A stretch of DNA of 39,358 bases from Candidatus Naiadarchaeum limnaeum (GTDB lineage: Archaea > Undinarchaeota > Undinarchaeia > Undinarchaeales > Naiadarchaeaceae), in contig DVAB01000007.1 in assembly GCA_014189685.1 (NCBI GenBank), forward strand, positions 1-39,358, in the 5' to 3' direction. A program made the translations under genes and the position numbers. The number at the start of each line of letters is the position of its first letter. Positions within the stretch are counted from its first letter, which is position 1. A model generated the notes under the pieces. That model ran no database searches and was not told the DNA's origin. It saw nothing but the letters and a program-made list of their open reading frames with translations. Below are positions 16,655 to 26,142 of this stretch, in pieces.

Positions 16655-17926
16655 ATGATTGACGTAAACCTCTTGCGCACAAATCCAGAAATTGCAAAAG
16701 ACTCCCAAAGGCGCCGCGGTATAGAAGTTTCCCTAGTTGACAAAGTCCTTGAAGCAGATAAAAAATGGCGCACTTTGAAAGGCGAATTAGATGAGCTACG
16801 CGCTGAAAGAAACAAACTTGGCGAGGAAATTGGAAAATTAAAAAAGAAAGGCGAAAATCCGGTTGATATTTTAAACCGCGTTTCAATTTTATCAGGAAAA
16901 ATAAAGAAACAAGAAGAGGAATTAGCAGAATTGGAGCAAAAAAGGGATAAACTTTTGCTTGAAATTCCCAATATTTTGCACGAAACTGTCCCTCAAGGAA
17001 AAGACGAGGGCGAAAATGTAGAGATTAAAAAAGTTGGAAAGCCAACAAAATTTCCATTTCAGCCAAAAGACCACATTGATTTAGGCTTAAACTTGGATTT
17101 ATTTGATGTGGAAAGAGCAGCAAAAACCTCTGGTGCAAGATTTTACTTTTTGAAAAACGAAGCTGTGCTTTTAGAGCTTGCTCTTGTCCAATATGCAATG
17201 GATTTTTTAGTAAAAAAACAAGGATTTACTCCTATAATTGTTCCTGATTTAGTAAAAGAGCGCTCTATGTATGGAGTTGGAATGCTCCCACACTCTCCAA
17301 ACGAGATTTACAAAATTGAAAATGAGGATCTGTATTTAGTTCTAACAAGTGAGCATGCAATTGCAGGAATGCACATGGACGAAACTTTCAAACCAGATGA
17401 TTTGCCAAAGAGATACGCAGGCTTTAGCACTTGTTTTAGAACAGAGGCAGGTGCTCACGGAAGGGATACAAAAGGAATTTTCCGAGTTCATCAGTTTGAC
17501 AAGGTTGAAATGTTTATTTTTTCCAAACCAGAGGACTCCTGGAAAGAGCATGAGAAACTTCTAAAAAATGCAGAGGAGCTTGTAAAAGGATTAGAACTTC
17601 CCTACCGAATTATGAATATCTGCACAGGTGATATTGGAGTTGTTGCTGCGAAAAAATATGACATAGATGCCTGGATGCCTGGGCAAAAAGCCTACCGCGA
17701 AATTATTTCGTGCTCAAATTGCACTGATTTCCAAGCGCGCAGGCTAAACATTAGAATCCTGCGCAATAATAAAACAGAAATCGCCCATACTTTAAACTCA
17801 ACTGCTTTAGCCATAGGGAGAACAATAGTTGCAATTTTGGAAAATTATCAAAACAAAGATGGTTCAATAACAGTTCCAAAGGTTTTGCAGAAATATACTG
17901 GATTTAAGAAAATTGGGCCTAAATAA
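16655..17926 (+). CDS. serS: Seryl-tRNA synthetase
   Basis: Class II motifs: FSTCFRTEAGAHGRDTKGIFRVHQFDKVEMF; EIISCSNCTDFQARRLNIR; TLNSTALAIGRTIVAILENYQ; N-terminal coiled coil. Confidence 0.96.
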   Translation: MIDVNLLRTNPEIAKDSQRRRGIEVSLVDKVLEADKKWRTLKGELDELRAERNKLGEEIGKLKKKGENPVDILNRVSILSGKIKKQEEELAELEQKRDKLLLEIPNILHETVPQGKDEGENVEIKKVGKPTKFPFQPKDHIDLGLNLDLFDVERAAKTSGARFYFLKNEAVLLELALVQYAMDFLVKKQGFTPIIVPDLVKERSMYGVGMLPHSPNEIYKIENEDLYLVLTSEHAIAGMHMDETFKPDDLPKRYAGFSTCFRTEAGAHGRDTKGIFRVHQFDKVEMFIFSKPEDSWKEHEKLLKNAEELVKGLELPYRIMNICTGDIGVVAAKKYDIDAWMPGQKAYREIISCSNCTDFQARRLNIRILRNNKTEIAHTLNSTALAIGRTIVAILENYQNKDGSITVPKVLQKYTGFKKIGPK

Positions 17927-17980
17927 TCAATACGCCCAGCTATCAATTTTTTATTTTTTAATTGTCTTTTCAATATTTTA

Positions 17981-18535
17981 TTATGGCCGTGTTATGTAAT
18001 TAAAAGTCACTACCACATTTCCTTTGCCAGTGTAAGTTGATTGCCCTGCATAAACTGTGACACTGCCAGTTGAAGGCTCGCTACCCTCATTCAAACTTAT
18101 TTTTATTGTTCCACCAGACCAAGCAGGCCTTGTTCCTGTAATTCTTGCTGTTATGTTTAAAAAGGGGTCTATTTCCTGAAATCCATAAAAACCCCTATCT
18201 TCAGCCTTCCATCTGGTGCCAATTTCTTTAGTTCCTGCAGCTTTGAAGGTCACTTGTCCACTTGCCTTCATCCATACATCGTGGAAATATGCGCCTCCTG
18301 TCATTCCCACTGGCGAAAATTTTCCGCTGCCTCTGATATCAATTGTGTTTCCACTGCCATCGCTTAGCCCAGTTGCAGAGAAAGAAAACGAATGTCGCTC
18401 CCTATCAAACCACTTTCCTGTAATATTGTCTTTTGCAATGAAAACAGTTGCCAAAATAGCTATTATAATTATCACTATCAATGCCTTGTATCTAATTTCC
18501 TTTCTACCCAGCATGGCCAAAGTTTTAAGTTTCAT
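17981..18535 (-). CDS. Hypothetical membrane-anchored beta-rich extracellular protein, cargo of a putative 3'-end insertion
   Basis: Single N-terminal TM (ALIVIIIIAILATVFIA) followed by G/S/T-rich beta-type sequence. Confidence 0.65.
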   Translation of the reverse strand: MKLKTLAMLGRKEIRYKALIVIIIIAILATVFIAKDNITGKWFDRERHSFSFSATGLSDGSGNTIDIRGSGKFSPVGMTGGAYFHDVWMKASGQVTFKAAGTKEIGTRWKAEDRGFYGFQEIDPFLNITARITGTRPAWSGGTIKISLNEGSEPSTGSVTVYAGQSTYTGKGNVVVTFNYITRP

Positions 18536-18588
18536 GTGCCAATTATGAATTTGCTTACTGTACTCTTATATTTTTTGGTAAGAAAAAA

Positions 18589-18636
18589 GTTTTGCAGAAG
18601 TATACGAGGGTTAAGAAGATTGAAGCCAAGAAATAA
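18589..18636 (+). pseudogene. Displaced serS tail copy (VLQKYTRVKKIEAKK*)
   Basis: In-frame match to the serS C-terminus VLQKYTGFKKIGPK* (17882-17926). Confidence 0.85.
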
Positions 18637-18684
18637 TTTAAGAAAACTAAATAAACTCTTTATCCCTCAATAATTCTGTTTACG

Positions 18685-19767
18685 ATGAAATCCAAAGAAC
18701 CCCCTCTTTTAATGACGCCTGGTCCGACTTATGTTCCAGAAAGAATTCTTAAAGCTCTTTCTCGCCCTTTAATCCATCACCGCGAAAAAGAATTTTTGGA
18801 AATGGTGCAAAACTGCACTGAGCGCTTAAAACAAGTTTTCAAAACAAAAAATGATTTGTTTATTCTCACTTCTTCTGGAACAGGTGCAATGGAAGCTGCA
18901 ATTTCCAACACAATAAGTCCAGGGGACAAAGTCCTCTCTGTTGTAAATGGTGTTTTTTCAGAAAGGCTTTCAAATATAGCAACTTCATTTGGTGCAACTG
19001 TAAGAACTCTTAGTGTGCCACATGGCCAAGCTGTTGAACCAGCAAAATTTAAAGAAGTTTTCCAAAGCTCTAATTATAAATTGGTGACTATTGTACACAA
19101 CGAAACATATAGCGCAGTTAAAAATCCTGTTGCAGAGATAGGAAAAATCGTAAATGAAACTGATTCACTTCTTTTAACAGATGCAATCTCGAGCTTGGGG
19201 GGCGATGATATACGAACAGATGAGTGGGGAGTTGATTTTTGTCTTGCAGGGAGTCAGAAGTGCTTAATGCTTCCCCCGGGCCTAGCTTTTATAACAGTTT
19301 CTGAAAAAGCATGGGGTGCAATTGATAAAAAACAGGGCGGCAGATTTTATTTTAACTTAAAAAAATACAAAGAAAAGGCACCTGATAATCCATGGACAAC
19401 TGCCATAAATCTTGTTTTTGGGCTTGATGAAAGCCTGAACATGATTTTTGAGGAAGGCTTAGAAAATCGAATTAAAAGACATACTCAGGTTGCAGAGCAT
19501 TGCAGAAAAGAGATTAAGAAACTCGGATTTCAGCTATTTGCAACTCCAGAATCTGTTGCTTCCCAAACTTTGACGTCTGTTTTGGCCAGTGGGCGTGACG
19601 TTGAAAAAATGCGCTCAATTGTAAAACAAAAATATAATATTCAAATGGCCGGTGGGCAAAAAGATTTGAAGGGAAAAATTTTTAGAATCGGGCACATGGG
19701 CGCAATTGGAAAAAAGGAAGTTGATCTTACAATTGATGCTATTTCTAAATCTCTTAAAGAACTATGA
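18685..19767 (+). CDS. Class V aminotransferase (alanine-glyoxylate/serine-pyruvate aminotransferase-like)
   Basis: MTPGPTYVPERIL; LTSSGTGAMEAAI; DAISSLGGDDIRTDEWGVDFCLAGSQKCLMLPPGLAF (PLP lysine). Confidence 0.92.
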   Translation: MKSKEPPLLMTPGPTYVPERILKALSRPLIHHREKEFLEMVQNCTERLKQVFKTKNDLFILTSSGTGAMEAAISNTISPGDKVLSVVNGVFSERLSNIATSFGATVRTLSVPHGQAVEPAKFKEVFQSSNYKLVTIVHNETYSAVKNPVAEIGKIVNETDSLLLTDAISSLGGDDIRTDEWGVDFCLAGSQKCLMLPPGLAFITVSEKAWGAIDKKQGGRFYFNLKKYKEKAPDNPWTTAINLVFGLDESLNMIFEEGLENRIKRHTQVAEHCRKEIKKLGFQLFATPESVASQTLTSVLASGRDVEKMRSIVKQKYNIQMAGGQKDLKGKIFRIGHMGAIGKKEVDLTIDAISKSLKEL

Positions 19768-19842
19768 TGTCAAAAATGCCTCAAAATAAATCAATTTTTG
19801 ACATATGCGAAATTCAAAAGTACTTTGAGGTGAATTTCGCAT
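19768..19842 (+). promoter_or_regulatory. Structured leader: two hairpins with complementary loops masking SD and start codon
   Basis: TGTCAAAAA/TTTTTGACA; ATGCGAAATTC/GAATTTCGCAT; loop CCTCAAA complements TTTGAGG, which contains the SD. Confidence 0.7.
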
Positions 19843-20818
19843 GATTTTAATTGTATTCCCCTTTTCAGAGGATATTGGAATTAAAGTCGTAAAGGCAAGT
19901 TTAGAAAGACAGGCGGCCTTTTTTGATAAGTTAACTATAGGAAAAGTCAAAAGTGAGAAAGCTCGCGCAAACAAAATAACTTCCAAATGCAAAAAACTTT
20001 TACAAAGCGGGAAAAGAGTCGATACGATAATTCTTTTGCGCTCAAAACTTTCCAACTCAGAAAAAATTAGCGTTTTTTATGTTCCGCGCGAGCTAAATTC
20101 TAATCTAACCCATTTTATAGAGGACCAAAAACTTTCGCGCGCCAGATTTAAGCCGGAATTTGCTGAGCTTAATAAAACCGAATTTCCTTTCTCACTAAAA
20201 AACCTAGGAACTTTTTCTCAATTTGTTCTTTTAGTTGAATTTTCTTTTAATAAAAACAATCCACTCGATTATAATTTGCGCAAATATAGGAGAAAAATGT
20301 CTTCGCCATCTCTTTTAACTGCCGTAAGATACTTAAAATATCTTTTTAAAGATTTGGAGAAACATTCAAAAAGGAAAGCAGCCGCGTTCTCTAGAAAAAG
20401 AACAAAAGAAATTTCTGAAACATCTAGTGCGCTTGAGGAATTAGAAAAACAATTGATTGCTGAAAAGAAAAAAATCGATCTTGAACAGGACAAAACAATA
20501 AAACCACACCTTGAAAATCAATGGCGGAGAAGTGGCGAGGATAATTTGTTTGCATTGTTTAGGCAAATTGTCTTACCTAAATTAAAGGAAAAATCAAACT
20601 ATTCCATAACCTTGGAAGAAACTCAAGATGCTGCCGGTCGCAATATATCAATTAAAATTCCTGGCCGGGCAGTTGCAGATGTTTTTCTGAGCGGAACAGG
20701 AGCTTTAGAAATATTAAAGCGCAGTCCTGTTGAAAAAATTTCACTAATAACTTTCTATGAAAAACTATGTAAAGGCGATCTTTCAAATAAATGGGGGGAG
20801 AAGTTTGGCATAAAATGA
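19841..20818 (+). CDS. Hypothetical protein (325 aa), charged coiled-coil middle
   Basis: ATG with SD GAGGTG 8 nt upstream; no recognised family. Confidence 0.75.
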   Translation: MILIVFPFSEDIGIKVVKASLERQAAFFDKLTIGKVKSEKARANKITSKCKKLLQSGKRVDTIILLRSKLSNSEKISVFYVPRELNSNLTHFIEDQKLSRARFKPEFAELNKTEFPFSLKNLGTFSQFVLLVEFSFNKNNPLDYNLRKYRRKMSSPSLLTAVRYLKYLFKDLEKHSKRKAAAFSRKRTKEISETSSALEELEKQLIAEKKKIDLEQDKTIKPHLENQWRRSGEDNLFALFRQIVLPKLKEKSNYSITLEETQDAAGRNISIKIPGRAVADVFLSGTGALEILKRSPVEKISLITFYEKLCKGDLSNKWGEKFGIK

Positions 20819-21735
20819 GCGCAAAAATTTTGCTTGCAGACCCAATTGATAAAAAAGCGTTTGATGCAATTAAAGAATTGGCTCAAGTCAAAGATGCCTC
20901 TAAGCTTTCTCGTGCCGCTCTGCTGAAAAATATTTCATCATATGAAATTTTAATTGTTCGCTCTAGGACAAAGGTAGATGAACAATTATTAAAAAAAGCA
21001 AAAAAATTAAAAGCAGTTGTTCGCGCAGGCGTTGGACTGGATAACATTGATGTTGAATATTGCAACGAGCACAATCTAAAAGTCGTAAACACACCAGAAG
21101 CCCCAACCATTTCTGTTGCAGAACTTACAATTGGATTAATGCTATCTCTTTTAAGAAAAATTCCGTATGCAGATGCCACAACTAAAAACAAGAAGTGGCT
21201 TAAGTCAGAGCTTACAGGAAAAGAACTTTTTGGAAAAACTCTTGGAATAATAGGATTTGGCAGGATTGGGCCGCAAGTTGCGCAAAGGGCAAAAGTATTT
21301 AGGATGGAAATCTTAATTTTTGACAAAAGAGCAAATACAGAACAAGTTAGAGATTTTGGGCAGCTTGTTCCTTTGCAGGAGTTGCTGAGGCGCTCTGATA
21401 TAATTACGTTGCATATTCCGCTCACTGATGAAACTGAAAACATGATTTCTGATGCGCAATTTAAACTGATGAAAAACGGTGCCTATTTGATTAATACTGC
21501 ACGCGGTCCAATTGTAAATGAACAGGCTCTGATAAAAGCACTGAAATCCGGGAAGCTTGCTGGTGCGGCCCTTGATGTCTATTGGGGCGAAACTCCCTTT
21601 GGGTCAAAAATTATGCAGTTTAAAGACAAACTTATTTTGATGCCCCACATAGGCTCCCAGACTTATGAGGCACAGGCAAGAGTTGGCGATCTTTTGATTG
21701 AAAAAGTAAGGCAGTTAATAGCAGAATTAAAATAG
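20815..21735 (+). CDS. serA: D-3-phosphoglycerate dehydrogenase/2-hydroxyacid dehydrogenase, short form
   Basis: RAGVGLDNIDVEYCNEHNLKVVNTPEAPTISVAELTIGLML; LGIIGFGRIGPQVAQRAK; LINTARGPIVNEQALIKAL; LMPHIGSQT; no ACT domain. Confidence 0.9.
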   Translation: MSAKILLADPIDKKAFDAIKELAQVKDASKLSRAALLKNISSYEILIVRSRTKVDEQLLKKAKKLKAVVRAGVGLDNIDVEYCNEHNLKVVNTPEAPTISVAELTIGLMLSLLRKIPYADATTKNKKWLKSELTGKELFGKTLGIIGFGRIGPQVAQRAKVFRMEILIFDKRANTEQVRDFGQLVPLQELLRRSDIITLHIPLTDETENMISDAQFKLMKNGAYLINTARGPIVNEQALIKALKSGKLAGAALDVYWGETPFGSKIMQFKDKLILMPHIGSQTYEAQARVGDLLIEKVRQLIAELK

Positions 21736-21757
21736 TTCTCTTAACAAAGTTCTATTT

Positions 21758-22456
21758 ATGGCAGAAAGCGAAGAAGACCCAGTCAAGATATTTAGTAAGT
21801 ATGTTGAAGGATACGACCGACAGCAGAGATTAGAGAGGTATAAGAGCCTTGTTTCTATTTTAGGAGATTTAGAGGAAATTAAAAAAAAGCGAAAGAAAAA
21901 CTACCTTCTTATTGCGAAAACTGGCATTGTGCCAAAAATGATTGATGCAAATGATCGCGGTGATGTGGAAGAATTTACCCATCTTTTTGCGCAATTATTA
22001 GCAATAAAACATCAAGGAGAACGTGCTCTCAAAAAAAAGCTTGATGAGCAAAAAGCCAAGTTTTATTATCTCGAAGAACTAATACTTGATTACGATCTAA
22101 TCGAAAACGAAAAAATTTTTAAAGAGTTGGCAATTTTGAAAGATTTTTTAGATGATACAGAAATTGCGCGTTTTGATAGGCATTATGAGCAAATTAGAGC
22201 TGATATTGAAGATGTAATTAATGAACTAACGCCCGACCTTGATAAAAAATGGGCCGATTTAAAGAGTATCCTTCCGGAAGATATTCAAAAGGCAATGGAT
22301 TTTTTTGATGGGGCAAAAGCAAAGAATATACGAACGCTCAAGCTTTTTGAAAGGACAAAAATAGCCTTGGAGCGGGGCGTGTCCTCGGAAAAGATTATCA
22401 GTGCCCTAAAGAAAGAGTTAAGGGAAATTTTGAAGCGGTCTACAAATAAAAAATAA
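21758..22456 (+). CDS. Hypothetical helical protein (232 aa)
   Basis: ORF overlapping the topA start by 1 nt. Confidence 0.7.
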   Translation: MAESEEDPVKIFSKYVEGYDRQQRLERYKSLVSILGDLEEIKKKRKKNYLLIAKTGIVPKMIDANDRGDVEEFTHLFAQLLAIKHQGERALKKKLDEQKAKFYYLEELILDYDLIENEKIFKELAILKDFLDDTEIARFDRHYEQIRADIEDVINELTPDLDKKWADLKSILPEDIQKAMDFFDGAKAKNIRTLKLFERTKIALERGVSSEKIISALKKELREILKRSTNKK

Positions 22457-24552
22457 TGGAACTAAAAAATTATGAACTAATTATAACAGAAAAGCCAAGC
22501 GTTTCTTTAAGAATCGCTGAGAGCCTGGCAGATGGAAAAGTTCGCGCGCATAAACATGGAAAAGTTACTTACTTTGAAATAGAGCACAAAAATAAAAAAA
22601 TTATTATTGCTCCTGCAGTTGGCCATGTTTTTACTCTAAAACATCGCGTTGGCAAAAAAGGATATCCGATTTTTGAGGTGAGATGGCTCCCAACCTACGA
22701 AGCAAGCAAATCTGCTGCATTTGCAAAACAATATGTTGATACTTTAAAATTTCTGGCAAAGCACGCAAGCTCGTATATTAGTGCTTGCGATTACGATATA
22801 GAGGGCGAATTAATTGGCTATAATATCTTAAAATTTATTTGCGGTGATGACACAGTTAAGAAAGCAAGGCGCATGAAATTCTCTGCCCTTACAAAAGAGG
22901 AGCTAACAAATTCGTATGAGCATGCATTGCCTCACCTTGATTTTAACCTTGCAGATTCTGGAATATCCCGGCACATTTTAGACTGGTATTGGGGAATGAA
23001 TACTTCACGCGCTTTAAGCCATGCTTATAAAACAGCAACATCCTCCTATCTAACACTGTCTGCTGGGCGAGTTCAAACTCCAACCTTAAAAGTTTTGTAT
23101 GATAGAGAACAAGAAATCAAGAATTTTAAAGCTCTGCCTTTTTGGGTTATTACAGCTCTGATTAAAACAAAAGAACAAGATGTATTATCTTTGCATGAAA
23201 AAGAGAAATTCTTTAACAAAGCCGAGGCTGAAAAAGTTTTTGAAAATTGCAAAGGCAAAGATGCTCTAGTCACAAGTGTTGTAAAGCGCAGAACTGAACA
23301 AACACCCCCAACACCTTTTAACTTAAGTGATTTGCAGCAAGAAGCATATAGCCTTTTCAAATATGTCCCAAAACTAACACAGGCAATTGCACAAAGCCTT
23401 TATGAAAAAGGACTCATCTCCTATCCACGAACAGGCTCTCAAAAACTAACTGGCGTAGATCCAAAACATATTTTGCAAAAACTTGCCGAAAATCCCCTTT
23501 ACTCAAGTAAAGCTAAGAAACTTTTATTAGAAAAAGAACTAGTTGCAAACGAAGGCACAAAAACAGACCCTGCACACCCCTGTATTTATCCAACAGGAGA
23601 AAAATCAGAAAAATTAGAAGGTCTTGACGCAAGACTTTATGATCTTATTGTAAAAAGATTTTTTGCAACTTTTGGAAAATCTGCAATACGCGAAACACAA
23701 ACAGTTAATTTCAATATTGGGCACGAAACTTTTTTTGCAAAAGGCTCACTTACAATTGAAAAGAATTGGCATACACTATATGAGCCCTATGTTAAATTAA
23801 AAGACGAGGAACTTCCTCCTCTAAAGGAAGGGAAATCGTACAAAGTTAAAAACTTAAGCATAGATCAGAAGGAAACCCAACCGCCTCAGAGATATAATGC
23901 TGCCTCAGTAATTAGAAAAATGGAAGAACTCGGCATTGGAACAAAAGCAACAAGAGCGCAGACATTACAAACACTTTATGATCGTGGCTATGTTTCTGGC
24001 ATTAATCAACTCCACGTAACCTCTTTTGGCGCGACAATAGTTGAAACATTGGAAGAATATGTTCCTGAATTAACAAGTGAGCAGCTCACTAGAAATTTTG
24101 AAGACGAAATAGAAAAAATTCAGAGCGGTGAGCTGAAAAAAGAGGTAGTGATAAAAGAGGCAGAGGAGACACTAACAAAAATAATGCTTGAGTTCAAAGA
24201 AAAAGAAGAGAAAATCGGCGAGCGCTTAAAAAAATCTTACTACAAATCAAGACAGGAGCAGGCAATTATCGGAACTTGTCCAAACTGCGGCTCTAATTTA
24301 ATAATAAGAGTTTCTCGTGCCTCTGGAAAACAGTTTATTGGATGTTCTAGTTATCCAAAATGCAAAACTGGCTTTCCACTTCCACAGGCTGCATTAATTA
24401 TGCGAACAGTTAAAACCTGCGAGCATGATAAACTTCCAATAATTCAAGTCATTCGCAAAGGAAGGCGCAGATTTGAGATGTGCATCTCTCCAACCTGTCC
24501 TTCTAAAAAAGATTGGGGCAACAAAAAAACAAAGAAAGAGGCTACTTCTTAA
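22456..24552 (+). CDS. topA: DNA topoisomerase I (type IA)
   Basis: TOPRIM ITEKPSVSLRIAE, SACDYDIEGELIGYNI; active site EKGLISYPRTGSQKL; C-terminal Cys4 CPNCGSNLIIRVSRASGKQFIGCSSYPKC. Confidence 0.96.
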   Translation: MELKNYELIITEKPSVSLRIAESLADGKVRAHKHGKVTYFEIEHKNKKIIIAPAVGHVFTLKHRVGKKGYPIFEVRWLPTYEASKSAAFAKQYVDTLKFLAKHASSYISACDYDIEGELIGYNILKFICGDDTVKKARRMKFSALTKEELTNSYEHALPHLDFNLADSGISRHILDWYWGMNTSRALSHAYKTATSSYLTLSAGRVQTPTLKVLYDREQEIKNFKALPFWVITALIKTKEQDVLSLHEKEKFFNKAEAEKVFENCKGKDALVTSVVKRRTEQTPPTPFNLSDLQQEAYSLFKYVPKLTQAIAQSLYEKGLISYPRTGSQKLTGVDPKHILQKLAENPLYSSKAKKLLLEKELVANEGTKTDPAHPCIYPTGEKSEKLEGLDARLYDLIVKRFFATFGKSAIRETQTVNFNIGHETFFAKGSLTIEKNWHTLYEPYVKLKDEELPPLKEGKSYKVKNLSIDQKETQPPQRYNAASVIRKMEELGIGTKATRAQTLQTLYDRGYVSGINQLHVTSFGATIVETLEEYVPELTSEQLTRNFEDEIEKIQSGELKKEVVIKEAEETLTKIMLEFKEKEEKIGERLKKSYYKSRQEQAIIGTCPNCGSNLIIRVSRASGKQFIGCSSYPKCKTGFPLPQAALIMRTVKTCEHDKLPIIQVIRKGRRRFEMCISPTCPSKKDWGNKKTKKEATS

Positions 24553-25225
24553 CCTTAACTCCCTCTCCTGTACCAACCCAAACCTCGCTTACTTTTTCCT
24601 TTCTAAAAATTCCATTTTCAAGAACTCCGCTTATTTCATTTATCATACTTTCAACTCTGGCAGGCTTTAGGATGAAATCAAATTTCGCATCCAAAACATA
24701 ATTTCCATTGTCCGTAAGAAAAATTTCTCCATTTTTTACTCTCAAAGAAACTTTTGCCCCAATTTTTTCTAATTCACTCTTAACAGATTCCCATTTTTCT
24801 CTCTTAGCCTCTACGGGAACAGGAAAGCTTCCCAAAATGTCGCTTAATTTACTTCCATCAACAATAACAACAAATTTTTTTGCTTTATATGCAATTCTTT
24901 TTTCCCGCAAATGCGCTCCGCCGCCACCTTTTATTAAATTTAGCTCTACATCAACCTCATCCGCTCCATCAATTGCCAGATCGATTGCTGTTTTTTCCAG
25001 TTGTTCAAAAGGGACTACAGTAATTCCAAGAGACTTTGCTTTTTTTTCAGTATCAATAGAGGTCGGAACTGCCCTAAATCTTAAATTCTCCTCCTTAATC
25101 CTTCTCCCCAATTCCTGTATTGTATAAAAAACAGTGCTTCCTGTGCCAAGGCCAATTGCCATTCCGCTTTTTACTAAACTAGCGGCCTTTCTGCCAACAA
25201 GTTCTTTTAAATTTTTTTCTTCCAT
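24542..25225 (-). CDS. rpiA: Ribose-5-phosphate isomerase A
   Basis: IGLGTGSTVFYTIQELG; DLAIDGADEVDVELNLIKGGGGAHLREKR. Confidence 0.96.
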   Translation of the reverse strand: MEEKNLKELVGRKAASLVKSGMAIGLGTGSTVFYTIQELGRRIKEENLRFRAVPTSIDTEKKAKSLGITVVPFEQLEKTAIDLAIDGADEVDVELNLIKGGGGAHLREKRIAYKAKKFVVIVDGSKLSDILGSFPVPVEAKREKWESVKSELEKIGAKVSLRVKNGEIFLTDNGNYVLDAKFDFILKPARVESMINEISGVLENGIFRKEKVSEVWVGTGEGVKVKK

Positions 25226-26101
25226 CTATAAAACATTCACAATCTCATGTGCCAAGCTTACTTCTGCAGTCTCATTTTTTACAGAATCAGTTGTAACAAC
25301 ATACTCAGCCGCGCTTCTAAGCCTCCAAAGCGCATCTGAAACAAATAATCCATGACTAGCAGCTGCAAAAACTCGTGCAGCTCCATTTTGCTTGCAAAGC
25401 TCAACTGCTTTAATCATTGTGTTCCCTGTTGAAATCATATCATCCAGAACAAGAACATTTTTTCCTTGTACATTTAGAGTTCCAGTCATTTCAACTTGAT
25501 AATCAGATGTGCGCTTTTTTTTGAGGGCAGAATGTGTTGAATCTGTGTTTTCTGCAGCTTGTTTTACCAACTCAGAAGCTCCAAAATCCGGGCTGATTAT
25601 ATGCAATTTGTTCAAAGAAAATTTTGCCTTTATGTAGTGTGCAAGCAAACTTCCGCCAGAAATATTTGTCCCGCGCAGGCTGAACAAATTGTATCCAACA
25701 TAATCATCCCTGAAATGCGCATCTGCTGTTATGATTCTTTTAATCCCAGAATTCTTCAAAAACTTTGCAATTATTTCCAGAGAAAACGCCTCGCCTAGTT
25801 TAAACCGTTTGTCCTGGCGCGCGTATGGGAAATATGGAACAACCGCAGTAACTTTTCTTGCCTTCTGTTCCTTGCATGCGTCTGCTGCCAATAAAAGTTC
25901 AATCACAGAATCGTTTGGATTCGGATACCCACTCTGCACAATTACTGCCTCGCTCCCACTTAAATCTGTATCAATGCGAAAATAATTTTCCCCATCGGGG
26001 AATTTTCTGCTCTCATACTGTACAACACCAGTTTTTAGCTCAGTCGCGAGCTTTGTGGCTAGGTCAACAGCATTCGAGCACGGTACGATTAATTGTTTCA
26101 T
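25226..26101 (-). CDS. prs: Ribose-phosphate pyrophosphokinase
   Basis: VVPYFPYARQDKRF; PDFGASELVKQAA; VLVLDDMISTGNTMIKAV. Confidence 0.95.
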   Translation of the reverse strand: MKQLIVPCSNAVDLATKLATELKTGVVQYESRKFPDGENYFRIDTDLSGSEAVIVQSGYPNPNDSVIELLLAADACKEQKARKVTAVVPYFPYARQDKRFKLGEAFSLEIIAKFLKNSGIKRIITADAHFRDDYVGYNLFSLRGTNISGGSLLAHYIKAKFSLNKLHIISPDFGASELVKQAAENTDSTHSALKKKRTSDYQVEMTGTLNVQGKNVLVLDDMISTGNTMIKAVELCKQNGAARVFAAASHGLFVSDALWRLRSAAEYVVTTDSVKNETAEVSLAHEIVNVL

Positions 26102-26142
26102 TCTCCCAGTAAGAAATAACGCATTAAGATATAAATAGTTCT

